Origin: Fuchsiella alkaliacetigena
GTDB taxonomy: Bacteria > Bacillota > Halanaerobiia > Halobacteroidales > Acetohalobiaceae
Length of the DNA stretch: 40,304 nt
Reading direction: 5' to 3'
NCBI RefSeq assembly: GCF_023227765.1
Contig: NZ_JALKBZ010000022.1
Span: forward strand, 1 to 40,304
In this document: positions 16,943 through 24,627 of the stretch, piece after piece
Layout of the letters: the number at the start of each line of letters is the position of its first letter
Position numbering within the stretch: position 1 is the first letter of the stretch
Notes under the pieces: model-generated
The model's database searches: none
The model's input: only the letters and a program-made list of their open reading frames with translations
What the model was told of the DNA's origin: nothing
Program-made: the position numbers and the translations under genes

Positions 16943-17740
16943 TTACAGTTTAAGTTTGGAAAAGCTATAGGGAGGCCAAGGGCCCGAATGATAAAAATGA
17001 AAGCCTAAATTAAAGTAAAAAACCCTTAATTTTTTTAATCGCAATAAAAAATCACTAGCTTTAGACTTATCAACTAAATAAACAGAGTTTAATAGCATCG
17101 GTTTACTTAAAGCGCCGGTCTGCATATCTACCAACTCATTCATTTGAGCCCTACTTGCAATCTCTGCTAACTGATTATATATATAATCAGTTAGCTCCTC
17201 AGCTTCTTGATCGGTTTTCTTGCTCACTTCCTCCTGTAATCTCTTTTCCAAAAAACAATTCTGCTCTTCGTTTACATTATCTAATCTCCACTTTAACTCT
17301 TGAATTTGGGAATTACTATCTACAATATAACTTCTCAATTCTTCAAAGTCACAGTATAACTTTAAACTCCATTCTCTATGGTTTTTCACTTTATTTAAGC
17401 TTTTCTTAATTTCTGGTAAGATCTGTTTAACGGCTTCTCGTAGCTTAATTTGATGTTTGAAGATAGTACCAAAGCTAATAGGAATTACCGTCGTCCAGTC
17501 CATTGCCTTTTCAATTATCTCTTCGTGTCGCCCCACCTTTTCTCTTAACCATTCCAGATTTTTAGACTTCTTACTTAACTCCTTTTGGCTAAAGTCTAAC
17601 AAAGAGATCTGGCTAACTAAAACCCCTACCTCAGCACAGTTAATAATGTATGGTTTATGAGATTTATCTACTCCCAGTAAGTCTATTTCAAAATCAGCCG
17701 GCAACTCCAAAATACAGTAAACATAAAGTCCCTCCACCAT
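16943..17740 (-). CDS. GvpF/GvpL-family gas vesicle protein
   Basis: GvpF/L proteins are minor gas-vesicle components or assembly factors that contact GvpA. The 265-residue protein has the family hallmarks: N-terminal GLYVYCIL, WLREKVGRHEEIIEKAM (usual form WL..RAHE..), TVIPISFGTIF near residue 85, and the C-terminal GPWPPYSF. No gvpA, gvpN or other gvp gene occurs in the window. It sits among spore-coat genes, directly before a divergent SPOCS-like gene. AGGAGG precedes the ATG. No sigma-K-like motif was found upstream. Family call is firm; involvement in spores is inference. Confidence 0.9.
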   Translation of the reverse strand: MVEGLYVYCILELPADFEIDLLGVDKSHKPYIINCAEVGVLVSQISLLDFSQKELSKKSKNLEWLREKVGRHEEIIEKAMDWTTVIPISFGTIFKHQIKLREAVKQILPEIKKSLNKVKNHREWSLKLYCDFEELRSYIVDSNSQIQELKWRLDNVNEEQNCFLEKRLQEEVSKKTDQEAEELTDYIYNQLAEIASRAQMNELVDMQTGALSKPMLLNSVYLVDKSKASDFLLRLKKLRVFYFNLGFHFYHSGPWPPYSFSKLKL

Positions 17741-17830
17741 ACTCCTGGCCTCCTAAATATAAATAATAATCTCTTTAAGCTTTAATTATAAATATTCACC
17801 TAATTATCCTTCTATCACTAACTAATAATT

Positions 17831-17862
17831 TAAAAAGCAGGTACCAATTAAGATACCTGCTT
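17831..17862 (-). terminator. Terminator of the three-repeat SPOCS gene
   Basis: Minus-strand stem AAGCAGGTA / TACCTGCTT followed by TTTTTA, 5 bp after the stop codon. Confidence 0.8.
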
Positions 17863-17866
17863 AATA

Positions 17867-19255
17867 CTATTCATCACTTTCCGACTCTACCAAATCTTCT
17901 TCCGTTTCTACTGCTTCCCAATTACAACTTTCTTTTATCTTTTCTTGCTTTATAGGTTTTGCTAACTGCAATGACGAAGAAACATCCGGCATAGCTAGTT
18001 GATACTTAACTGCTGGCTCTTGGAAGGCCTTAACGAATAACTCAATAACTATTTTTTGAGTTAATTCAGTACCAGCTTCATTCAAAATAGGCTTAACATA
18101 CTCTACTCTAGCTTTCACAACAACATCAGTACAGTCAGCAGAAACTCCTGGTAAATCAATAAAACCACTAAAGGAAGTTTCATCTTGCTGATGGTATTCT
18201 ACATTATCCTCACCTACAAAGTAGATCTGTTTATGAATAATGCCTTGTAATACTACTTTATCGGTCACTAGCTGAGTCTCTATCTCCTCTAAGCTAACTT
18301 CAATATCCTTGATTTTGATAGCCGGTACATCTAAACTCAAAGTATCCTCATGCAAAATCTGTCCTGTATCCTCACCGAGCACTGGATTTAATCTAACCTC
18401 TTTTCCATTAGCATCCAGCTCTACTTTCAACTGAGCCTGCTCAGTAACCTTAACAAAAAAGTTGATTACTACCTTCTGCTCTAAGTTTAATCCTTGAGCA
18501 TCCAGTTCTCTTTTAATATGTTCAATCTGTGGATGGACCTGCACCTCCATCCCTGATTTAGCCCCAGGTAAATCCACAAACTCACTAAAAGGTATATTCT
18601 CCTGCTGATGATACTCTACATTATCTTCGCCTACAAAATAAATCTGCTTATGCAAAATCCCCTGTACAAGCACCTTATCCTCAATAACTTCAGTGCTGAT
18701 ATCTTCCAAGCGGGCCCTAATATCAGTTACCTTAATCGCAGGAGTATCCAACTCCAAAATATTTTCTAACATAGTTTGACTATCGTTTTCGCCAATAACC
18801 CTATCGGCTAATACCAGCGGGCCCTCGCCAATCTCCACAAAAATCTGCTGTATCTCTTCTACAAAAACCCGAATACTAATCAATACTTTCTGATGTAATA
18901 CCGTTCCTGCCGGCAACAGTTCAGCCTTAATCGATTCAATAGCTGTCTTAATATCCACTTCCATATCTGGAGCAGCTCCAGGAACATCAATAAAAGTAGA
19001 AAACTCTATATCTTCACTCTGATGTTGAATAATATTATCCTCTGTTACATAAAAAACTTGCTTATGTACGACCCCCTGTACAACTACCTTATTGCCTATT
19101 ATTTCATGGTGTAGTTCAGTAATATAAGCATCTATATTTCTCACCTTCTGGGCCGGGAATTCCAAATCAAGGTCATTAACTAACATTTCTTGCGTACTAC
19201 CTTCACCAACTAAAACTGGCAGTTTAAGTAACTCGATTGCGGTACATTGATCCAT
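17867..19255 (-). CDS. Three-repeat SPOCS (DUF3794) protein
   Basis: 462 residues with three SPOCS repeats of about 130 residues, marked by FYVTEDN...FSTFIDVPG, YFVGEDNVEYH...FVDLPG and YFVGEDNVEYH...FIDLPG. Repeats two and three are very similar, and both resemble repeats in the 790-residue neighbour. The last 50 residues are acidic and unstructured. No signal peptide. A GGGGGG site precedes the ATG. No sigma-K-like motif was found in the roughly 100 bp upstream, so it may be read from a different promoter. Probably a spore-coat structural protein. Confidence 0.85.
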   Translation of the reverse strand: MDQCTAIELLKLPVLVGEGSTQEMLVNDLDLEFPAQKVRNIDAYITELHHEIIGNKVVVQGVVHKQVFYVTEDNIIQHQSEDIEFSTFIDVPGAAPDMEVDIKTAIESIKAELLPAGTVLHQKVLISIRVFVEEIQQIFVEIGEGPLVLADRVIGENDSQTMLENILELDTPAIKVTDIRARLEDISTEVIEDKVLVQGILHKQIYFVGEDNVEYHQQENIPFSEFVDLPGAKSGMEVQVHPQIEHIKRELDAQGLNLEQKVVINFFVKVTEQAQLKVELDANGKEVRLNPVLGEDTGQILHEDTLSLDVPAIKIKDIEVSLEEIETQLVTDKVVLQGIIHKQIYFVGEDNVEYHQQDETSFSGFIDLPGVSADCTDVVVKARVEYVKPILNEAGTELTQKIVIELFVKAFQEPAVKYQLAMPDVSSSLQLAKPIKQEKIKESCNWEAVETEEDLVESESDE

Positions 19256-19353
19256 ACTTATCCCCCCTTCTGTATAAAAAAATTGTCTTTAAATCTATAC
19301 CCCTGACCCCAGTTGCACCCCCTCTTTTTGCTTTATTTAACAAAATTTATTAT

Positions 19354-19554
19354 TTATGCTAACTGCTTTCTAAAAAGATCAATATATTGATCTTCCCAAA
19401 TCTCTAACTGTTTCTGATCTATAGAACCTTTGAAACTATTATCATTTTTTATTAACAAACTTGAACCTTCAGTTAAAATCTTTAAATGCCTTAATATTAA
19501 AATCTTAGTAAAAAATATTCCTGTTAATACCACTATTATTATTATTTCTAACAT
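19354..19554 (-). CDS. Small single-pass membrane protein
   Basis: 66 residues beginning MLEIIIIVVLTGIFF, with one N-terminal membrane segment (about 2-22) and a charged tail ending EDQYIDLFRKQLA. The start at 19554 is chosen because GGAAGGAGG precedes it; the longer frame to 19572 begins inside that site. It is not recognised and is not GvpA. A sigma-K-like promoter lies upstream (19592-19618), which suggests a small mother-cell membrane protein of late sporulation. Confidence 0.65.
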   Translation of the reverse strand: MLEIIIIVVLTGIFFTKILILRHLKILTEGSSLLIKNDNSFKGSIDQKQLEIWEDQYIDLFRKQLA

Positions 19555-19591
19555 TGAACTTCCTCCTTCCAACTACAACATTCTCTCTTTA

Positions 19592-19618
19592 CATCATATG
19601 CTAACAATAAAAAAATGT
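19592..19618 (-). promoter_or_regulatory. Sigma-K-like promoter of the small membrane protein
   Basis: Minus-strand CATATGATG (19592-19600) with AC 16 bases upstream (complement of 19617-19618). One base off the CATANNNTA consensus. Confidence 0.5.
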
Positions 19619-19710
19619 GAATCTAAAAAGCACCACGATGAATAATATTTATCCTAATTTTATTATTAATTAACGCTCCTTGACTTTATTTTAAAATTCT
19701 CAAAAAATAT

Positions 19711-19752
19711 AAAAAAATGGCTGAGATAAGTATATATACTCATCTCAGCCAT
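19711..19752 (-). terminator. Terminator of the five-repeat SPOCS gene
   Basis: Long minus-strand palindrome with stem ATGGCTGAGAT / ATCTCAGCCAT extended by AGTATA / TATACT, followed by seven T. Confidence 0.85.
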
Positions 19753-19769
19753 AATAATTTAATAACAGC

Positions 19770-22142
19770 CTAAAACACATCCACTACTACTTCTACAGGT
19801 TGAGGCGGTAATCCATCATCTATTATATCTAAAATCAGGGTCTCAGTAATAACCTCCTCAATTACATCAAAGGGATCTTCGACTATGGCCGTTACTACTG
19901 TTAATTCCGTCAGTACAGTAATCTTGATAAAGAATTGAATCTCTAGATCCTGAATTAATTCATCCGCAGCTTCGTCAAACTCAAACTCAAGATCTACAAT
20001 CTCTCCAAAGATTTGAAAGTCTACTCCTATTTCTCCTACTTCTAAGCCTATATCAGCCAAGTTGAGAGTAAATTCTAAAGGAATCTCCTCGATAAAAGCC
20101 TCTTCATTATCAGCAGCATCTAGATATTCTACTTCTTTAACTAAAGTACCTGTAATTTCTACTAAATCATCATTGTTATTATCAACAAACTCTATAGCTG
20201 CATCTACTATCATAGCATCTACATCGAGAATCTCTACAACTGCTGGCACTACTTCCTCTAAGTCTACTTCAATCGTCAAAGGATCCGGAGTAAAGATACC
20301 CTCATCAACTACTACCGGCACTAAAACATCAATGGTTTCAGTAACAATAGTATCTTCAGCTTCGCCAGTACCTTCAACGGCAGTCACTACAAATACCTGC
20401 TCACTAACTCCAGCCTGAACTGTGGCCACTACTGTTACAGCTTGGTGCAAAATGCAGCCCTTATCTCTTAATTCAAAAGCAACATTTTCAATTTCCACCG
20501 ATACATCTACCTCTGCCTCAGGATCTAAGTCTGGGAAAGGCACCACTATTGTAAAGTCCATTTCTTCACTGCGCATTATAGTTTTGCCTTTACGGCTTAA
20601 ATATTGAATATCTTTATCGATAATACCGGTAACTAAAAATTCACCATTTAGTTGCTGCCACTCTACTGAGTCTGCTCTAATTTCCGCATCAATACTTACT
20701 GTATCTTTAGCAGCTGGTGGACATAGTTTGAAGTCAGCCTTTACTATTTCTTGGGCAACGGCCTCTTCATCTACAATTTCTTTAATCAGTTCTTGCTCTA
20801 CTTCAACTCCTAATACAGGCGGAGGTGGTGGCGGTGGGGGAGCAATGGGTTCTATCTCTTCTACAATAATCTGCTTTACTCCTTCTCCAACTACCTGCCT
20901 AGTTTTAATCAAAACATCGTTATCTCCAGTAGCTACATTAACCTGTACCTCTTCAGTAACAGTAACACTTAAATTAAGAACTACTTTCTGATGCACAGTC
21001 GTTTCGTTAATCAATTGCACTTTCGCTAACTCTACTACCTCTTCTATAAAAACTTGCATACCTGCCTGTGCTCCAGGAGTATCTATAAAGGTGCTAAAGG
21101 GAATATTTTCTTCGCGATGGTATTCTACATCATCCTCACCTACAAAGAATATCTGCTTGTGAATAGTACCTTGCACAATTACTTTATTAGCAATTACTGT
21201 AATATCTAAATCTTCTAAAGTAACATCCACTTCTGTAACCTTAATGGCAGGTATATCTAAAACAAAATCACTGACATCCATAGTCTGAGTCTCCCCAGTA
21301 GCTACTACTTGATCTAACTTCATTAACTCACCTTCGGGATCTATATTTAAATTAATTTCCTGTGTTTCAGTAGCTTTTACGAAAAACTCTACTACTACTT
21401 TTTGATGGATATTAGTGGGTGTAGTTAGCTCTCTTTCAATAGCTTCAATTTCAGGAGTGATCTGGACATTCATTCCTGGCTCTACTCCCTCAATCTCTAC
21501 AAAAGTACTAAAGGGAATATCTTCTTGCTGGTGATAACCTACATCATCTTCACCTACAAAGAATATCTGTTTATGCAAAGTACCTTGAATAATAACTTTA
21601 TCAGTGATAACTTCATAGTTTAAATCCCTAATTTCAGCCCGAACTTCCGTTACCTTTATAGCTGGAATCTCCAATTCAAAATCATTAACTATTATTTCCT
21701 GTTCCGCGTCTTCACCAATTACTGTTTCTAGTCTAAAAGGGCCCGCATCTCCAACTTCTAAAGGTATCTGTACTGTTTCTGTAATCTTAGCAAAGATTTC
21801 TAAAACTACTTTCTGAGTCAGTTCGGTTCCATCAGGGGAAAGCTCAAAATCAACGTGCTCAACTACAGCCTGAATCTGAGCCTCCATGCCTTCTTCAGCA
21901 CCAGGTACATCTATAAAAGTACTAAAGTTCATATCTTCAGCTCGATGATAAACTACATCGTCTACACCGACATAAAAGATCTGCTTATGCACTATCCCTT
22001 GCACAATTACTTTATCATCTATCACCTCATAAGTTATATCTCTAACCTCAGCTGTAATATTTCTAATCTTTTGCGCCGGCACATCTAGTTCTACTTGTTG
22101 TAACTTAGCTCTCTTTACTTGCTTACTATTCTGATCTGACAT
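19770..22142 (-). CDS. Five-repeat SPOCS (DUF3794) protein with polyproline linker
   Basis: 790 residues, very acidic, no signal peptide. Three close SPOCS repeats (about 20-130, 140-270, 280-410) carry FYVGVDDVVYH, FFVGEDDVGYH and FFVGEDDVEYH. An eight-proline linker follows near residue 430. Two more divergent repeats (about 460-580 and 630-760) carry QYLSRKGK and EYLDAADN. The protein is probably an extended coat-layer structural component. AGGAGG precedes the ATG, and a sigma-K-like promoter lies at 22170-22196. The linker separating a conserved and a divergent half suggests two functional modules. Confidence 0.87.
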   Translation of the reverse strand: MSDQNSKQVKRAKLQQVELDVPAQKIRNITAEVRDITYEVIDDKVIVQGIVHKQIFYVGVDDVVYHRAEDMNFSTFIDVPGAEEGMEAQIQAVVEHVDFELSPDGTELTQKVVLEIFAKITETVQIPLEVGDAGPFRLETVIGEDAEQEIIVNDFELEIPAIKVTEVRAEIRDLNYEVITDKVIIQGTLHKQIFFVGEDDVGYHQQEDIPFSTFVEIEGVEPGMNVQITPEIEAIERELTTPTNIHQKVVVEFFVKATETQEINLNIDPEGELMKLDQVVATGETQTMDVSDFVLDIPAIKVTEVDVTLEDLDITVIANKVIVQGTIHKQIFFVGEDDVEYHREENIPFSTFIDTPGAQAGMQVFIEEVVELAKVQLINETTVHQKVVLNLSVTVTEEVQVNVATGDNDVLIKTRQVVGEGVKQIIVEEIEPIAPPPPPPPPVLGVEVEQELIKEIVDEEAVAQEIVKADFKLCPPAAKDTVSIDAEIRADSVEWQQLNGEFLVTGIIDKDIQYLSRKGKTIMRSEEMDFTIVVPFPDLDPEAEVDVSVEIENVAFELRDKGCILHQAVTVVATVQAGVSEQVFVVTAVEGTGEAEDTIVTETIDVLVPVVVDEGIFTPDPLTIEVDLEEVVPAVVEILDVDAMIVDAAIEFVDNNNDDLVEITGTLVKEVEYLDAADNEEAFIEEIPLEFTLNLADIGLEVGEIGVDFQIFGEIVDLEFEFDEAADELIQDLEIQFFIKITVLTELTVVTAIVEDPFDVIEEVITETLILDIIDDGLPPQPVEVVVDVF

Positions 22143-22169
22143 TATTAAAATCCTCCTTTACTTTTAGTT

Positions 22170-22196
22170 CATTATATGCAGTCCAATAAAAATTGT
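22170..22196 (-). promoter_or_regulatory. Sigma-K-like promoter of the five-repeat SPOCS gene
   Basis: Minus-strand CATATAATG (22170-22178) with AC 16 bases upstream (complement of 22195-22196), within GACACAATTT. Confidence 0.55.
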
Positions 22197-22212
22197 GTCT
22201 AAAAATATCTAA

Positions 22213-22242
22213 AAACAAAAGCAGGTGCTACTAACACCTGCT
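22213..22242 (-). terminator. Terminator of the single-repeat SPOCS gene
   Basis: Minus-strand stem AAGCAGGTG / CACCTGCTT with a 6-7-base loop, followed by TTGTTTTTAG. Confidence 0.8.
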
Positions 22243-22261
22243 TAGCTGCTAAAATCTATAT

Positions 22262-22834
22262 TTAAAGCTGATTATTATTATTTACTGGTCTATCCACTCC
22301 AGAAAACCTAAACACACCATTGCGGCCGTTAACAAAAGTATCCATCTGCTCCCAGCGCGATACCTTAACAAAGATCTCAGCCACTACCTTTACTAAAACT
22401 TCAGTAAAGACTGACTTAGTTTTACCTTTACAATGACTATCCTGCTTATAAGCAGTTACTTTAGCATCAGAATTAATAGCCATAATATAGTTTTGAATAT
22501 CTAGAGTAGCTTCTGGATTCTGAACTGGTACTTTCACATAGCCATTTTTCTTAATTCCCGGAACTAAACCGCCGATTTCCACTTCTTCTTCAAAAGGAAT
22601 CTCAGCAGATTCATGGTGCATACAACCATTAGCCCCTTTATAAATTAAATTTATATAAATATACCCCTGTTTAATTACCTTATTTCTAAATATATGATCC
22701 GTTAAGTCTCTGATTTCCAATTGGATATCTGCAATTGCTGTTGCTGGATGATCCAGTTTGATAGTTGTTCCTTCTACTATCTGCATAGTCTCTTCGCCAA
22801 TCACCCGCAAAGTTTTTAAATGCTTGGTGGACAT
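22262..22834 (-). CDS. Single-repeat SPOCS (DUF3794) protein
   Basis: 190 residues with one SPOCS unit: an N-terminal VIGEETMQIVEG lead, then KVIKQGYIYINLIYKGANG and the paired strand IPFEEEVEIGG, then the closing strand EILVKV-type segment. A basic insert with HCKGKTK (near residue 135) is not seen in the other SPOCS proteins. The leader of about 100 bases is long and begins at a sigma-K-like promoter (22936-22962). Probably a coat protein. Confidence 0.8.
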   Translation of the reverse strand: MSTKHLKTLRVIGEETMQIVEGTTIKLDHPATAIADIQLEIRDLTDHIFRNKVIKQGYIYINLIYKGANGCMHHESAEIPFEEEVEIGGLVPGIKKNGYVKVPVQNPEATLDIQNYIMAINSDAKVTAYKQDSHCKGKTKSVFTEVLVKVVAEIFVKVSRWEQMDTFVNGRNGVFRFSGVDRPVNNNNQL

Positions 22835-22935
22835 TTACTTAACCCCCTTTTTTTAAAATTTATAGTTAATCAATCCTTTTTTAAAAAGCTAAACTGAGCT
22901 TTAAGTTTTCCTCCTTTCTTTCAATCAATTTATTT

Positions 22936-22962
22936 TATTATATGATGTATTTTTTAAAGTGT
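22936..22962 (-). promoter_or_regulatory. Sigma-K-like promoter of the single-repeat SPOCS gene
   Basis: Minus-strand CATATAATA (22936-22944), an exact CATANNNTA, with AC 16 bases upstream (complement of 22961-22962). It lies about 100 bases before the start codon; an unused AGGAGG occurs in the leader. Confidence 0.55.
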
Positions 22963-22980
22963 GTTAAATTAACTTAGGTT

Positions 22981-23032
22981 AAAAAAAGCAACCAGACTAG
23001 GTTTTTTAAATTAAAAGCAGCCTGGTTGCTTT
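22981..23032 (-). terminator. Terminator of the 93-residue orphan gene
   Basis: Minus-strand stem AAAGCAACCAGGCT / AGTCTGGTTGCTTT with a roughly 20-base loop, followed by a run of T. Confidence 0.8.
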
Positions 23033-23093
23033 AATGGCTCTAATCAAGCTCTAGCTTGCTCAATCAAGTTTTTAAACTTAAAATACAAACTAG

Positions 23094-23375
23094 TTAAATG
23101 GCTGGATGATAAACCGCACAAATGCAGTCAATAGCAATATATACTCTTGGACAATCATCATCCGCATTATTCACAAACATTGTCAAAATATTCCCCTTTA
23201 TACTAGCTATACAGCCTGTTATCTCACAACAGCCTTCACCTGATTCAATAATAACAGTTACTGTGTCAGTCTCTTGGCTCAACTTTTGTAATACTTGGCG
23301 CATTCCTAACTCTTTTCTCTGCTTTTTTACACCAGAATCCTGAACGCAACTAGACTTCATATGCTTTTCACTCAT
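23094..23375 (-). CDS. Small Cys-rich protein with Sm-like barrel pattern
   Basis: 93 residues, not recognised as a named family. Six cysteines, including a GCC pair and CICAVYHP at the end. The region about 40-93 alternates short strands (VTVIIESGEG, CEITGCIASIKGN, ILTMFVNN, VYIAIDCICAV), a pattern seen in small SH3/Sm-like barrels of some coat proteins. A good AGGGAGG and a sigma-K-like upstream motif (23406-23433) favour a late spore-coat protein. Function is not known. Confidence 0.7.
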   Translation of the reverse strand: MSEKHMKSSCVQDSGVKKQRKELGMRQVLQKLSQETDTVTVIIESGEGCCEITGCIASIKGNILTMFVNNADDDCPRVYIAIDCICAVYHPAI

Positions 23376-23405
23376 ATTATCCCTCCTTCCCTAACATCTT
23401 TAATA

Positions 23406-23433
23406 CATAATACGCATTTTCCTCGAAATTTGT
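23406..23433 (-). promoter_or_regulatory. Weak sigma-K-like promoter of the 93-residue orphan
   Basis: Minus-strand CGTATTATG (23406-23414) with AC 17 bases upstream (complement of 23432-23433). Two bases off the -10 consensus; weakest of the six sites. Confidence 0.35.
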
Positions 23434-23437
23434 GAAT

Positions 23438-23469
23438 AAAAAAAGAGACCAGCAAATACTGGTCTCTTT
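23438..23469 (-). terminator. Terminator of the CAP-protein operon
   Basis: Minus-strand perfect stem AAAGAGACCAG / CTGGTCTCTTT with a 6-base loop, followed by TTTTATTC. Confidence 0.88.
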
Positions 23470-23487
23470 AATAGCTATACCTTCTAT

Positions 23488-24600
23488 TTAAAATTCTGTT
23501 AAGAAAATCTGAGTAAACATCTTTCCGTAAGGGCCCCCATTAACAACTCCAATTCCTATCTTTTCATAATCATCCTTAAGAATATTAGCTCGGTGACCTG
23601 AGCTGTTCATAAGAGCATTATGAGCTCCCGTAACCGATGAATTGCCAGCTAAGTTTTCGCCAGCTCTTCTATGCCTAATATCAGCCTCCCGCAGCATATT
23701 TAAGAAAGAACCGTAAACCGGAGAGCGATGACTGAAATAATTATTATCAATCATATCTTGACTCTTCTTTCTAGCCAATTCAACTAATCTCATATCTGCT
23801 TCTAAAGGCTCTAAACCTCGACTTGTCCTTTCTTGATTAACTAAATCCAACATCCTTCTTTCATCAGCAGTTAAACTACTAGGAGCAGGATCTGGTTCAG
23901 GTTCAGGTTCAGGTTGAGGCTCCGGCTGTGGTTGAGGATCTGGTTGTGGCTGCGGATCTGGTTCAGGTTGAGGAGCTTCTCCCCCACTACTTGCTTTGCT
24001 TTCAAGCAAATCCCAAGTAGACTGATCCACCTCTCCTGTAGCTCGCACTCCGTTATCTCGTTGAAACTGCATTACTGCACTTCTAGTTCTAAAAGCAAAG
24101 GAGCCATTAATAGGCCCAGGATTATAACCTAAATCGCTTAAATAACTCTGTAACTGCCTAACCTCTGTTCCTCTGTCTCTATATTCCAGCAAAGTATCTC
24201 CTTGTTCAGGCTGGCTTGGAGAGTTATCCCTCTCATCAGGCTCATTTGAATCACCGTTTTCTGGGGTATCCGGCTCATCTGGAGTATCTGGCTCCTGAGG
24301 AGGCGCCTCTTCACTGACTAAAAGATTCCAAGTTGCTTGATCTACCTCTCCTGTAGCTCGTATTCCCTTATCTCGTTGAAATTCTCTTACTGCACTTCTA
24401 GTTCTAAAAGCAAAAACACCATTAATCGGTCCAGGATTATAACCAGCATCAACTAAGGCCTGTTGAATTGTTCTTACCTCTGCACCTCTAGACCTATACT
24501 CAGCAATTACTCCAGCCTCGGCTTGTCCAATAGCTACTATACTTAAAAGCATAATTACAGCTAAAAAGATACTTATCTTAGTAATTGATTTACCTTTCAT
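23488..24600 (-). CDS. Secreted CAP-domain protein with two peptidoglycan-binding repeats
   Basis: 370 residues. Signal peptide (about 1-30, cleavage near GQAEAG), then two PG_binding_1 repeats (about 33-90 and 140-198) with the shared segments GYNPGPING and FRTRSAV.EFQRD, separated by acidic Pro-rich linkers. A Pro/Glu/Gln-rich stretch (PQPEPDPQ repeats) follows, then a CAP/SCP-like domain (about 240-370) with ERTSRGLEPLEAD, YFSHRSP, RAGENLAGN and SGHRANIL. This is the layout of YkwD-type cell-wall or spore-cortex proteins. It lies 28 bp after its CAP paralogue, so one operon. The role may be wall or spore-surface binding. Confidence 0.88.
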   Translation of the reverse strand: MKGKSITKISIFLAVIMLLSIVAIGQAEAGVIAEYRSRGAEVRTIQQALVDAGYNPGPINGVFAFRTRSAVREFQRDKGIRATGEVDQATWNLLVSEEAPPQEPDTPDEPDTPENGDSNEPDERDNSPSQPEQGDTLLEYRDRGTEVRQLQSYLSDLGYNPGPINGSFAFRTRSAVMQFQRDNGVRATGEVDQSTWDLLESKASSGGEAPQPEPDPQPQPDPQPQPEPQPEPEPEPDPAPSSLTADERRMLDLVNQERTSRGLEPLEADMRLVELARKKSQDMIDNNYFSHRSPVYGSFLNMLREADIRHRRAGENLAGNSSVTGAHNALMNSSGHRANILKDDYEKIGIGVVNGGPYGKMFTQIFLTEF

Positions 24601-24627
24601 TAATTAGCACCATCCTATTTAGTTTAT

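Noticed and set aside
19354-19572. Possible GvpA in the small hydrophobic gene near GvpF/L
   Set aside because: It has one N-terminal membrane helix and a charged tail, without the GvpA motifs.
20062-20991. Plus-strand Ser/Thr-rich open frames
   Set aside because: Mirror images of the acidic SPOCS gene; low-complexity shadow translation.
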